Assembly: GCF_003001935.1 (NCBI RefSeq)
Contig: NZ_PVNG01000007.1
Span: 124,001-188,000 of the forward strand
DNA: 64,000 bases
Source: Nonomuraea fuscirosea
GTDB taxonomy: Bacteria > Actinomycetota > Actinomycetes > Streptosporangiales > Streptosporangiaceae
Reading direction: 5' to 3'
How positions within the stretch are numbered: the first letter of the stretch is position 1; each line of letters starts with the position of its first letter. This document shows, in pieces, positions 45,932 through 54,498 of this stretch. A program made the translations under genes and the position numbers. The notes under the pieces are model-generated. The model worked only from the letters and a program-made list of their open reading frames with translations, was not told where the DNA came from and searched no databases.

Positions 45932-47323
45932 TCACGTGCGGTAAACGGTCACCCCGTCAAGGTCTTCCTTGGACAGGCGCCGCATCAGGTAAAGCCCTTC
46001 GAGAGCGAACTCCAGCGCCGCCGCGGCGTGCCCGGGAGACTCCTCGCCGGCGCCCATGCCCAGCCGCGACATGACCTTGGCCAGGCCCGGGACGGGGCCG
46101 ATCCGGTGCAGCAGCTCGCCGGCCGGCACCAGCTCGCCCGACTCCACCTGGTTGCCCTCGGCGAACTTGTCGGTCACCGGCGACAGGTCCATGCCGCCCA
46201 GCCGGTTCCTGAACGTCTCGGCCGTCGCCCGGCGCAGCAGGTGGGCCAGGATCTCGGTCTCCCTGCCCTCCTCGCTGACCTCGAACTCCACCTTGCCGCG
46301 CAGGCTGTGCACCACGCAGGCCAGATCGACCACGCGGGCGACCGGCTTGTCCTCGCCGGTGAGCGCCGCCCTGCGGGTCGCGGAGGCGGCGGCGGTCTCG
46401 GCGGCGGCGATCGAGAAGCGCGCGGACACGCCGGAACGGGCGTCCACGGCGGTCGACTCGCGGACCAGCCGGGTGAAGCGGGCGATCACCTCGATCAGGT
46501 GCTCGGGGACGTCGGCCCCGATGTCCGGCACGGACTCCTGGCGGATGAGCGTGAGCTCGTCCTCGACGGTGAGCGGGTAGTGGGTGCGGATCTCGGCGCC
46601 GAACCGGTCCTTCAGCGGCGTGATGATCCGGCCCCTGTTGGTGTAGTCCTCGGGGTTGGCGCTGGCGATGAGCAGGATGTCGAGCGGCAGCCGCAGGTTG
46701 TAGCCGCGCACCTGGATGTCGCGCTCCTCCAGCACGTTGAGCAGCGACACCTGGATGCGCTCGGCCAGGTCGGGCAGCTCGTTGACGGAGAAGACGCCGC
46801 GGTTGGTGCGCGGGACCAGGCCGTAGTGGACGGTCTCGGGGTCGCCGAGCGTGCGCCCCTCCGCGATCTTGATCGGGTCGACGTCGCCGATCAGGTCGCC
46901 CACGGACGTGTCGGGGGTGGCGAGCTTCTCGCCGTAGCGTTCGTCGCGGTGCTTCCACGCCACCGGCAGCTCGTCGCCCAGCTCCCGCGCCATGGCCTGG
47001 CAGCGCGTGCAGACCGGGGCGTAGGGGTGGTCGTTGATCTCGCACCCCTCGACCACCGGCGTCCACTCGTCGAGCAGGCTGGTCACGGTGCGGATGAGCC
47101 GGGTCTTGCCCTGACCGCGCTCACCCAGGAGGACCAGGTCGTGCCCGGCGAGCAGGGCCCGCTCCAGGTGCGGCAGGACGGAGTCGTCGAAGCCGACGAT
47201 GCCGGGGAAGCGCGGCTCACCCGCCCGCAGCTTGGCGAGCAGGTTTTCCCGGACCTCGGCCTTGACGGTGCGATGAACGTGGCCGCTCTCTCGCAACTCG
47301 CGGAGAATACGTGGCTGATGCAC
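45932..47323 (-). CDS. MoxR/Mg-chelatase-type AAA+ ATPase
   Basis: 463 residues. Walker A is LLGERGQGKTRLIRTV (about residues 60-75), Walker B GVFSVNELPDLAERIQ and sensor 1 LIASANPEDYTNRGRI. The MoxR/ChlI signature LLNVLEERDIQVRGYNLRLP is clear. A CxxC pair (APVCTRCQAM, near 103) lies in an insert after Walker A. It should power remodelling with the VWA partner at 43121-45079. ATG start; divergent from the FIST gene over 162 bp. Confidence 0.88.
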   Translation of the reverse strand: MHQPRILRELRESGHVHRTVKAEVRENLLAKLRAGEPRFPGIVGFDDSVLPHLERALLAGHDLVLLGERGQGKTRLIRTVTSLLDEWTPVVEGCEINDHPYAPVCTRCQAMARELGDELPVAWKHRDERYGEKLATPDTSVGDLIGDVDPIKIAEGRTLGDPETVHYGLVPRTNRGVFSVNELPDLAERIQVSLLNVLEERDIQVRGYNLRLPLDILLIASANPEDYTNRGRIITPLKDRFGAEIRTHYPLTVEDELTLIRQESVPDIGADVPEHLIEVIARFTRLVRESTAVDARSGVSARFSIAAAETAAASATRRAALTGEDKPVARVVDLACVVHSLRGKVEFEVSEEGRETEILAHLLRRATAETFRNRLGGMDLSPVTDKFAEGNQVESGELVPAGELLHRIGPVPGLAKVMSRLGMGAGEESPGHAAAALEFALEGLYLMRRLSKEDLDGVTVYRT

Positions 47324-47485
47324 GGGATCGAGACTACGTCCCCCGTGCGGAATGTGTCAGAGAGTTTCGCAGCTGGCGGAGATTTCGGATCTTGACTATT
47401 GCGTGACGGTTCGTGCGCGTGCTTGTCCTTTTAGTGGGGAGAATCGGGCCTAGGGAACTTGGACATGTCGAGGGAGGCGAGATCC

Positions 47486-48670
47486 GTGGCCTTGATGACA
47501 AGCCGCTTCGCCGACGGCCTCGCCGTGGGTTCCGACCTGGTGGAGGCCGCGGAGAACGCCGTCGGTCAGGCACTGTCGAGGCTCAGCGGCCCAGCCGACC
47601 TGGTCTGCTTCTTCATCTGCGGGGACGATCCCGAGGACGTCGCGCGGGCCGGCCAGGCCGCGATGAAACTCGCGCCCGAGGCGCACGTGATCGGATGCAG
47701 CGCCACCGGAGTGATCGGGGACGGCCAGGGCGTCGAGCTGACGCCGGCCGTGAGCGCGTGGGCGGCCACCCTGGAGGGGGCGCGGCTGACCACGTTCGCG
47801 TTGGAGACGCTGACGGCCGAGGACAGGTTCGTGGTGGTCGGGCTGCCCGAGCGCGGCGGCGACGACCACGTGGCGATCCTGCTGGCCGATCCGTACACCT
47901 TTCCGACCGACGCCTTCGTCGAGCGCTCGGTCGACGTTCTGGGCGACCTGCCGCTGATCGGCGGGCTGGCCAACGGACTGCAGGGCAGGGGTTCCGTACG
48001 GCTCTTCGCCGACGGCGAGATCTACACCGAGGGCGCGATCGGCGTGCTCCTCAGCGGCCCCGTGAAGATCAGCACGGTGGTCAGCCAGGGCTGCCGCCCG
48101 ATCGGCCCGAGCATGGTGGTCACCGCGTCGGAGGACAACCTGCTGCTCGAACTGGCCGGCCAGCCGGCGCTGGCCCGGCTGGAGGACATCGTCAGCGACC
48201 TGGACGAGGACGATCGCGAGCTGGTCGCGTCCGGGCTGCAGATCGGCCTGGCCATGGACGAGTACGCCGAACGGCACGAACGCGGCGACTTCCTCATCAG
48301 GGGGGTCATCGGCATCGACCCCGACCGCGAGGCCGTGGCCATCGGCGACATCGTCGAGATCGGCAGGACCGTGCGCTTCCAGGTCCGCGACGCCGCCACC
48401 GCCGACGAGGACCTCTACGACCTGCTCGACGCCCACCGGGAAGAGCTGGGCAAGGTGGACGGGGCGCTGCTGTTCTCCTGCAACGGGCGCGGCTCGGCCA
48501 TGTTCGGCACCGCCGACCACGACCCGGTCGCGCTGCGCGACACGCTGGGGCCCATCGGGGTGGCGGGCTTCTTCGCGGCGGGGGAGGTGGGGCCGGTCGC
48601 CGGGCACAACCACGTGCACGGGTTCACCGCCTCGGTCCTGGTCTTCTCCAGCGCCGCCGGCGGCCCATGA
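47486..48670 (+). CDS. FIST-domain sensory protein
   Basis: 394 residues combining FIST N (ADLVCFFICGDDPEDVARAG, HVIGCSATGVIGDGQGVEL) and FIST C (GALLFSCNGRGSAMFG, GPIGVAGFFAAGEVGPVAG and HVHGFTASVLVF). FIST proteins are proposed to bind small ligands such as amino acids. Here no kinase or cyclase is attached. GTG start with GGGAGGCGAG upstream; the TTG at 47459 is also in frame. A 36-bp repeat array follows. Confidence 0.88.
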   Translation: MALMTSRFADGLAVGSDLVEAAENAVGQALSRLSGPADLVCFFICGDDPEDVARAGQAAMKLAPEAHVIGCSATGVIGDGQGVELTPAVSAWAATLEGARLTTFALETLTAEDRFVVVGLPERGGDDHVAILLADPYTFPTDAFVERSVDVLGDLPLIGGLANGLQGRGSVRLFADGEIYTEGAIGVLLSGPVKISTVVSQGCRPIGPSMVVTASEDNLLLELAGQPALARLEDIVSDLDEDDRELVASGLQIGLAMDEYAERHERGDFLIRGVIGIDPDREAVAIGDIVEIGRTVRFQVRDAATADEDLYDLLDAHREELGKVDGALLFSCNGRGSAMFGTADHDPVALRDTLGPIGVAGFFAAGEVGPVAGHNHVHGFTASVLVFSSAAGGP

Positions 48671-48703
48671 CGACGCACGTCGCGGCCGGCCGCCGGTTCG
48701 CCG

Positions 48704-48826
48704 GGCCGCTTCCGAGGTGGCTCGCGAGGTCGCTTGAGAGGCCGCTTCCGGGGTGGCTCGCGAGGTCGCTTGAGAGGCCGCTTCCGGGGTGGCTCGCGAG
48801 GTCGCTTCAGAGGCCGCTTTCGCGGT
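48704..48826 (+). repeat. 36-bp tandem repeat, 3 full copies plus a part
   Basis: The unit starts GGCCGCTTCCGGGGTGGCTC and ends AGGTCGCTTGAGA; copies begin at 48704, 48740, 48776 and (partial) 48812. It fills most of the 181-bp gap between the FIST and ROK genes. All forward frames through it are open, but no gene is convincing. Confidence 0.9.
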
Positions 48827-48851
48827 CGTACGCCATGGCGGGCCGCCGGTC

Positions 48852-49934
48852 GTGATCCTCGCGATCGACGTCGGCGGCACCAAGATGGCCGCCGGACTGA
48901 TCGCCCCCGACGGCTCGGTGACCACGTCAGGACGGGCCACCACCCCGCAGGGCGCGGACGCGGAGACCCTGTGGCGGACGCTCGCCTACCTGGTCGAACC
49001 CCTGTCCGGGGAGGCCGAGGGGGTGGGCGTGGGCTGCGGCGGGCCGATGATCTGGCCGGACGGCGAGGTCTCGCCGCTGAACATCCCCGGCTGGCGCCGC
49101 TTCCCGCTGCGCGCCCGGCTGACGGCCCGCTTCCCCGGCCTTCCGGTACGGCTGCACAACGACGCCGCCTGCCTGGCCGTGGCCGAGCACTGGCGCGGGG
49201 CCGGGCAGGGGAGCCAGGCCATGCTCGGGATGGTGGTGTCCACCGGGGTGGGCGGCGGTTTGATCCTGGACGGGCGGCTGGTCGACGGCAGAACCGGCAA
49301 CGCCGGCCACATCGGGCACGTGGTGGTCGAGCCGGAACGCGGGTCCCGCTGCGGCTGTGGCGGCACGGGCTGCCTGGAGACGGTCGCGAGCGGCCCCGCC
49401 CTGGTCGCCTGGGCGTTAGCCCACGGCTGGACCCCGCACCGGGCTTCCATCGGCGACCACGGCTGGACCCCGCACCGCGCTTCCATCGGCGACCACGGCT
49501 GGACCCCGCACCGCGCTTCCATCGGCGACCACGCCGGGGGCCTGGGCAGAGCCGGTGAACATGCGCCGGAGACGGGTGCGGGAGCGTATCGGGAGGACCG
49601 GCGGGTCACGGCACGGGTGCTGGCGGCGGACGCGCGGGACGGGGACCCGGTCGCGCTGCGGGCGATGGAGCGGGCCGGGCGGGCGCTGGGCGTCGCCATC
49701 GCCTCGGCCACCCACCTGTGCGACCTGGACCTCGTCACCATCGGCGGCGGGCTGGCGCAGGCGGGGGAGCCGCTGTTCCGGCCGCTGGAGGAGGCGCTGC
49801 GGCAGCACGCGCGCATGGGGTTCGCCCGCCGCGTGAAGGTCGTCCCCGCCGCTCTGGGGCAGGAGGCGGGCCTGGTCGGCGCCGCCGCACTCCTGCTGGC
49901 CGGAGACGCCTACTGGCCCCGTACGGACGCCTGA
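48852..49934 (+). CDS. ROK-family sugar kinase with inserted 12-residue repeat
   Basis: 360 residues. The ATP loop is ILAIDVGGTKMAAGLI at the start. The sugar and catalytic region is RLHNDAACLAVAEHWRGAG, then VSTGVGGGLILDG. The ROK zinc motif CGCGGTGCLE is intact, with ALGQEAGLVGAAALL at the end. Glucokinase or N-acetylmannosamine kinase activity is possible. Directly after the zinc-site helix an insert repeats HGWTPHRASIGD three times. A rare TTA codon (49416-49418) precedes it. GTG start by homology, with a poor ribosome site. Confidence 0.85.
   Translation: MILAIDVGGTKMAAGLIAPDGSVTTSGRATTPQGADAETLWRTLAYLVEPLSGEAEGVGVGCGGPMIWPDGEVSPLNIPGWRRFPLRARLTARFPGLPVRLHNDAACLAVAEHWRGAGQGSQAMLGMVVSTGVGGGLILDGRLVDGRTGNAGHIGHVVVEPERGSRCGCGGTGCLETVASGPALVAWALAHGWTPHRASIGDHGWTPHRASIGDHGWTPHRASIGDHAGGLGRAGEHAPETGAGAYREDRRVTARVLAADARDGDPVALRAMERAGRALGVAIASATHLCDLDLVTIGGGLAQAGEPLFRPLEEALRQHARMGFARRVKVVPAALGQEAGLVGAAALLLAGDAYWPRTDA
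49422..49529 (+). repeat. 36-bp in-frame tandem repeat, three copies, in the ROK gene
   Basis: Copies at 49422-49457, 49458-49493 and 49494-49529 differ by one base and encode HGWTPHRASIGD three times; a fourth CAC follows. The near identity suggests recent expansion. Confidence 0.95.
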
Positions 49935-50056
49935 GGCGCCTTACGGCCCCACGAGGCATATGGCCGCACGAGCCCCGGCACCCCGTGCCGTTCGGGAGGG
50001 GCGCCGGGCCTCAAGGGATCGGCCGGTCCAGGAGCGCGCTCAGTCCCGCTCGGTGG

Positions 50057-50734
50057 TCAATCACGCTCGGTGGTCAGGCCAGGCCCTCCGTCGTCCGTCC
50101 TGGAGTCGGTAAGGGGGCCGTCGCCCTGCCGGTCGGGGGCGCGGCCGTCGGACGGCGGCGGAGCCTGCACCGGGACGGCCTCGCACGGTGCGACCGCACC
50201 GTCCACGACCTCCAGAGCGGTCGCGAACGGCGGCAGGTCGTCGCCCGCCCCGCTCTTGGACACGGCCAGCACCAGCGTCGCCCCCTCCGGCACCTGCCCC
50301 TGCTCGATCGTGAACGTGATCCCCGAGCCGCCCTCGCCGACCCCGACGCCGGTCGCGAACCGCCCGGAGGCGGCCCCGTTCCGGCCGCGCGGCTGCTTGC
50401 AGATCCGCCCCTCGGGCAGGTAGTCCACCACGGCCTTGATCCCGGCCCCGGCCAGCTCGGACTCCAGCCCCTCCGGGTCGGTGAACGCGTTGATCCGCAC
50501 GCTCACGCCACCGTCGGCGTCCTTGGTCACCGCGTACGCCGGGCTGCCGATGAGTCCGGTCAGCGCCACCACCGCGGCGGTGGCGGCCGCGACCCCCGCC
50601 ACCGCTGCGGACAGCCCCACCAGGCGCCCGCGCGAGCGCCGCACCGGTGTCACAGTCGTCGTCCTGTCCTCCGCCGTCCTCGTCGTGATCTCTTCCTTGA
50701 GCGCGCCGAGAAGGCGATCTTCGAAGTTGCTCAT
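50057..50734 (-). CDS. Single-pass membrane protein, putative anti-sigma partner
   Basis: 225 residues: a ~35-residue cytoplasmic N-terminus, one membrane helix (VGLSAAVAGVAAATAAVVAL, about 39-58) and an extracytoplasmic domain (GGVSVRINAFTDPEGLESEL onward) with a Pro/Asp-rich tail. The ATG overlaps the ECF sigma stop (ATGA). Topology and coupling are those of an anti-sigma factor, although I see no ZAS motif (HxxxCxxC), so it could be another partner. Confidence 0.6.
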   Translation of the reverse strand: MSNFEDRLLGALKEEITTRTAEDRTTTVTPVRRSRGRLVGLSAAVAGVAAATAAVVALTGLIGSPAYAVTKDADGGVSVRINAFTDPEGLESELAGAGIKAVVDYLPEGRICKQPRGRNGAASGRFATGVGVGEGGSGITFTIEQGQVPEGATLVLAVSKSGAGDDLPPFATALEVVDGAVAPCEAVPVQAPPPSDGRAPDRQGDGPLTDSRTDDGGPGLTTERD

Positions 50735-51276
50735 GCCTGTCCTTCCAGGTACACGGCGGATGGCGAAGCGACGTTCTCCAAGGCACGTCTGGCCCGGTGC
50801 AGTCTGACCCGCGCGGTCACCTGCCTGATGCCCAGGGCTCTCGCGGCCTCCGTGACGGTGAGCTGATCGATCACCACGAGCTCCAGCACGGCGCGTTCGC
50901 CCTCGGGCAGGCCGTCCATGGCCCGCAGGGCGTCGCGCATCCGGCGCTCGGCGTCGATCCGTTCCTCCATCCTGGCGAGATCGTCGTCGTCCATCAGCCG
51001 GCGGCCGGCGACGCGGCCGGATGCCCGCGTCTCCCTTGCCGCCTTACGGTGCTGGGCGGACACGACGTTGCGCGCGATGCCGTACAGCCAGGCGGTCTCG
51101 CTCCCCCGGGTGGGCACGTAGGTGTGTGCCGAGTCAAGGACCGCCAGGAAGATGTCGGCTGTCAGGTCGGCGGCGAGGTGAGGGTCGCTCACCCGCCGGA
51201 CCGTGAATCGCATGACGGCATCGACGTGGCGGCGGTAGAAGGCCTCGAAGGCCTCGGGGTCGTCGTTGAGGCGCAC
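50731..51276 (-). CDS. ECF RNA polymerase sigma factor
   Basis: 181 residues. Region 2 is FYRRHVDAVMRFTVRRVSDP with DLTADIFLAVLDSA and ETAWLYGIARNVVSAQHR. Region 4 is LPEGERAVLELVVIDQLTVT followed by EAARALGIRQVTARVRLHRA. The linker is short, as in group-4 sigmas. GTG start; coupled to the downstream membrane protein. Such pairs respond to envelope stress; its regulon is unknown. Confidence 0.9.
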   Translation of the reverse strand: MRLNDDPEAFEAFYRRHVDAVMRFTVRRVSDPHLAADLTADIFLAVLDSAHTYVPTRGSETAWLYGIARNVVSAQHRKAARETRASGRVAGRRLMDDDDLARMEERIDAERRMRDALRAMDGLPEGERAVLELVVIDQLTVTEAARALGIRQVTARVRLHRARRALENVASPSAVYLEGQA

Positions 51277-51349
51277 TGGCCTCGCTCCCTTCGTCGTTCG
51301 CCCTTACATCAGTACTTGGACCGGGCGGCGGGGAGCGTTTCCTGGCAGG

Positions 51350-52762
51350 TCAGGTGGGGCGGCGGGGCTGGAAGAGCCAGGCGTCGAAGAGTGCGGTGAG
51401 GTCCTTGCCGGACAGGCGTTGGGCGAGGTCGATGAACTCGTCGGTGGTGACGTGACCGTAGCGGTGGTCGGCGGCCCACGTCTTGAGCAGGGTGAAGAAC
51501 GTGGCGTCGCCGATGGCCCTGCGCAGGGCGTGCAGGGTCATGCCGCCGCGGGTGTAGACCGACTGGTTGAACAGGTCGTCGGGCTTGGCACGCCCGGGAG
51601 GATAGGTCCACATCGGGTCGGTGGCGGGGCGTTTGAGCAGCTCGGCGAAGGTGGCCTCGGCGGTCTTGCGGCCCTTGTGCTCCTGCCACAGCCACTCGGC
51701 GTAGGTGGCGAAGCCCTCGTTGAGCCAGAGGTCCTTCCACCGCCTGATGGTCAGGCTGTTGCCGAACCACTGGTGGGCCAGCTCGTGCGCGATGATCGTC
51801 TCGTCGGGGTCGAAGCCGCCGTAGAGGGGTTTGGTCTGGTTTTCCAGCGCGTAGCCGGCGGAGTAGTCGTCGACGACGCCGCCGGTCGAGGAGAACGGGT
51901 AGGGGCCGAAGACCGTCGACCAGTAGTCGGTCACCTCGGCGGAGGTGGTGTAGAGCTTGTCGAGCGAGGACTTGAACCGGGGATCGGTCGCGGCCAGGTT
52001 GGGGATGCCGCTGGCTGTGGCGCCCTGGCGCAGGTCGAACTTGCCGAGCGTGGCCGTGGCCAGATAGCTGGCCATGGGGTGGCGCTCGCGCCAGCGGAAG
52101 GTGGTCGTGCCGCCCTTGGTGGCGGGCGCTCCGACGAGCTCGCCGTTGGCCAGGGCGGTCAGCCCGGTGGGCACGGTGATGGTGAAGTCGTAGGTGGCCT
52201 TGTCGGAGGGGTGGTCGTTGTTGGGGAACCAGGTCTTGGAGCCGTTGGGCTCGGAGGCCACGAAGGCGCCGTCGGAGGTCGGGACGAAGCCGTACGTGCC
52301 CAGGTTGGCGCTGTCCTTGGCCGGTTTCGGCGTGCCCGAGTAGGCGACCCTGACGGTGAACCTGGCCCGGTCGGCGATCGTCTTGGCGGGCCGCACGGTC
52401 AGCTCGTCGCCCTGCCTGCCGAACCGGGCGGGCGAGCCGTCGACCGAGATCTCGCGCACGTCGAGGCCGGACAGGTCGAGATTGAAGCGGGACAGGTCCT
52501 GGGTGGCGGTGGCCTTGATGGTGGTGACGCCGGTGAGCCGCTTGGTGGTGGGCACGTAGTCGACGACCAGGTCGTAGTGGGCGACGTCGTAGCCGCCGTT
52601 GCCGTCCTTGGGGAAGTCGGGGTCGCCGATGCCGGGCGCGCCGGCCCGCCGGTCGGCGGCGGCCGGCGCCTCGTCGGCCGGCAGCGGCCCGTCGGCCGGT
52701 GAGCAGGCGAGCACGCTGACGAGCGCCGCGACCATGGCCATCCCGCGTCTGTTGACTCGCAT
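51350..52762 (-). CDS. M1-family zinc metallopeptidase lipoprotein
   Basis: 470 residues. The N-terminus ends in a lipobox-like VLAC near residues 17-20, so it is probably a surface lipoprotein. The aminopeptidase N-type domain has the zinc motif TIIAHELAHQWFGNSL near residues 320-335 and the third ligand in LWLNEGFATYAEW 18 residues later. The GxMEN exopeptidase loop appears as YALENQTKPLYGG, slightly altered. The C-terminal ERAP-like domain is absent, as in short actinobacterial forms. ATG start. Confidence 0.9.
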   Translation of the reverse strand: MRVNRRGMAMVAALVSVLACSPADGPLPADEAPAAADRRAGAPGIGDPDFPKDGNGGYDVAHYDLVVDYVPTTKRLTGVTTIKATATQDLSRFNLDLSGLDVREISVDGSPARFGRQGDELTVRPAKTIADRARFTVRVAYSGTPKPAKDSANLGTYGFVPTSDGAFVASEPNGSKTWFPNNDHPSDKATYDFTITVPTGLTALANGELVGAPATKGGTTTFRWRERHPMASYLATATLGKFDLRQGATASGIPNLAATDPRFKSSLDKLYTTSAEVTDYWSTVFGPYPFSSTGGVVDDYSAGYALENQTKPLYGGFDPDETIIAHELAHQWFGNSLTIRRWKDLWLNEGFATYAEWLWQEHKGRKTAEATFAELLKRPATDPMWTYPPGRAKPDDLFNQSVYTRGGMTLHALRRAIGDATFFTLLKTWAADHRYGHVTTDEFIDLAQRLSGKDLTALFDAWLFQPRRPT

Positions 52763-52807
52763 AGGCGACCGGCCCCCTTCGGTTCGTGACCAGAATCTTA
52801 CGCTGAG

Positions 52808-53251
52808 TCAGGCATTGACGACGACCGTCCTGGCGGCCTTGTCATGCAGTGCCTGTTTTCGGGGGTCGAAGAGGATCCAGCCGAGATCGAGCAGGCTGCC
52901 CACGCAGCAGAGCCAGGAGAGCACGCTCATCACGGCCTGCCTGACCGCCGCCTGGCCCACGCCGATCCGGCCGTCGTACTCGCTCACGACGCGGATGCCG
53001 AACAGCTTCTTGCCCAGCGTCTGCCCGTTCCAGAAGGCGTGCAGCAGCCAGAAGTACAGGAAGGCGAGCAGGCCGGTCAGGAAGGCGTGCTCCACCGGGT
53101 AGCGGTCCCAGACGCCTCTGCTGCCGTCCCAGGCGTACTCCCAGCTCGTCCAGCTGAACGGCGCGGCGGCGACGGAGACGATGAGCCAGTCGAGGACGCC
53201 GGCGAACAGCCGCCGCCAGCGTCCCGCCAGCCCCGGTGGCGGCAATCCCAT
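52808..53251 (-). CDS. RDD-family membrane protein
   Basis: 147 residues with the RDD pattern: AGRWRRLFAGVLDWLIVSVA (Arg and Asp in helix 1), a second helix near residues 60-75 (TGLLAFLYFWLLHAFWNG), the loop QTLGKKLFGIRVVSEYDGR, and a last helix ending FDPRKQALHDKAARTVVV. Possible roles include ion transport or membrane-protein biogenesis; unknown here. Start at the ATG giving MGLPPPG; an upstream ATG adds 11 residues. Confidence 0.85.
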   Translation of the reverse strand: MGLPPPGLAGRWRRLFAGVLDWLIVSVAAAPFSWTSWEYAWDGSRGVWDRYPVEHAFLTGLLAFLYFWLLHAFWNGQTLGKKLFGIRVVSEYDGRIGVGQAAVRQAVMSVLSWLCCVGSLLDLGWILFDPRKQALHDKAARTVVVNA

Positions 53252-53285
53252 GATGTCTGGATGACCACCACTAAGTCGGGACAAA

Positions 53286-54395
53286 CTAAAGGTTGCCTCT
53301 GCGTTCCTGCTCGCGCTCGATCGCCTCGAACAGCGCCTTGAAGTTGCCCTTGCCGAACCCGAGCGAGCCGTGCCGCTCGATGAGCTCGAAGAACACGGTC
53401 GGCCTGTCCTGCACGGGCTGGGTGAAGATCTGCAGCAGGTAGCCGTCCTCGTCGCGGTCCACCAGGATCCCGCGCTTCTTCAGCTCCTCGATCGGGGCGC
53501 GCACCCGGCCGATGCGCTCGCGCAACTCGGGATCGTCGTAGTACGAGTCCGGCGTGTCCAGGAACCGGACCCCGGCCGCCCGCATGTGGTCGACCGTGGC
53601 CAGGATGTCGTTGGTGGCCAGCGCGATGTGCTGCACGCCGGGCCCGCCGTAGAACTCCAGGTACTCGTCGATCTGCGACTTCTTGCGGCTGACGGCCGGC
53701 TCGTTGAGCGGGAACTTGACCTTGCGGCTGCCGTCGGCCACGACCTTGGACATCAGCGCCGAGTACTCGGTGGCGATGTCGTCGCCGATGAACTCGGCCA
53801 TGTTCGTGAAGCCCATCACCTTGCGGTAGAACTCCACCCACTCGTCCATCTTGCCCAGCTCGACGTTGCCGACGCAGTGGTCCACGGCCTGGAACAGCCG
53901 CCCGTTCCTGGTGCCGGGCGGCGCGACCAGCGGCTCGGCGGGGGCGTAACCCGGCAGGTAGGGGCCGCCGTAGTTGGACCTGTCGACCAGCGTGTGCCGG
54001 GTCTGCCCGTACGTGGCGACGGCCGCGAGCACCACCTTGCCGTGCTCGTCCTCCGCCGTGTACGGCTCCACCAGCCCCTCGGCGCCCTGCGCGACGGCGT
54101 AGGCGTAGGCCGCCTCGACGTCGGGCACCTCGATGGCCAGGTCGATCACCCCGTCGCCGTGCTCGGCCACGTGCCGCGCGAGCTCCGTGCCGGGCCGGAT
54201 CGATCCCCTGAGCTCGAAGGTGGCGCTGCCCGACCTCAGCACGTACGCGGCCTCGTCCTTGCTGCCGTTCTCCGGCCCGCGATAGGCGATCAGGCGCATC
54301 CCGAAAGCGGTCGAATAGTAGTGGGCCGCCTGCCTGGCGTTGCCCACGGCGAACACCACGGCGTCCATGCCGTTGACCGGAAAGACATCACTCAT
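53286..54395 (-). CDS. hppD: 4-hydroxyphenylpyruvate dioxygenase
   Basis: 369-residue Fe(II) enzyme converting 4-hydroxyphenylpyruvate to homogentisate in tyrosine breakdown. Two VOC domains are visible. Iron ligands are His in FQAVDHCVGNVELGKMDEW, His in GPGVQHIALATNDILATV and Glu in TVFFELIERHGSLGFGKGNF. The last block, FKALFEAIEREQERRGNL, is the conserved C-terminal helix. ATG start. Divergent from an Lrp-type regulator, a common actinomycete arrangement. Confidence 0.97.
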   Translation of the reverse strand: MSDVFPVNGMDAVVFAVGNARQAAHYYSTAFGMRLIAYRGPENGSKDEAAYVLRSGSATFELRGSIRPGTELARHVAEHGDGVIDLAIEVPDVEAAYAYAVAQGAEGLVEPYTAEDEHGKVVLAAVATYGQTRHTLVDRSNYGGPYLPGYAPAEPLVAPPGTRNGRLFQAVDHCVGNVELGKMDEWVEFYRKVMGFTNMAEFIGDDIATEYSALMSKVVADGSRKVKFPLNEPAVSRKKSQIDEYLEFYGGPGVQHIALATNDILATVDHMRAAGVRFLDTPDSYYDDPELRERIGRVRAPIEELKKRGILVDRDEDGYLLQIFTQPVQDRPTVFFELIERHGSLGFGKGNFKALFEAIEREQERRGNL

Positions 54396-54402
54396 ACCTC
54401 AA

Positions 54403-54436
54403 ACAGTGGATTCAACTGTACGACTTGCGCAACAGT
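54403..54436. promoter_or_regulatory. Dyad-rich control region between hppD and the Lrp gene
   Basis: The half-site ACAGT occurs at 54403 and 54432 with its complement ACTGT at 54415, and the palindrome TTGCGCAA lies at 54425-54432. Such spaced, degenerate half-sites suit Lrp/AsnC binding. Confidence 0.4.
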
Positions 54437-54498
54437 TACCTCGATGAGTGCACAATCTGCCTAGTCATGCGGCCGATCCTCCGGTAAATCTGTACAGC

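Noticed and set aside
48704..49529. Two 36-bp repeat arrays considered as CRISPR
   Set aside because: Units are directly contiguous with no spacers, differ between arrays, and no cas genes are present.
48734..49558. 274-codon frame over the repeat array and ROK gene
   Set aside because: Arg/Gly-rich translation of the repeat followed by a shifted frame of the ROK gene; no support.
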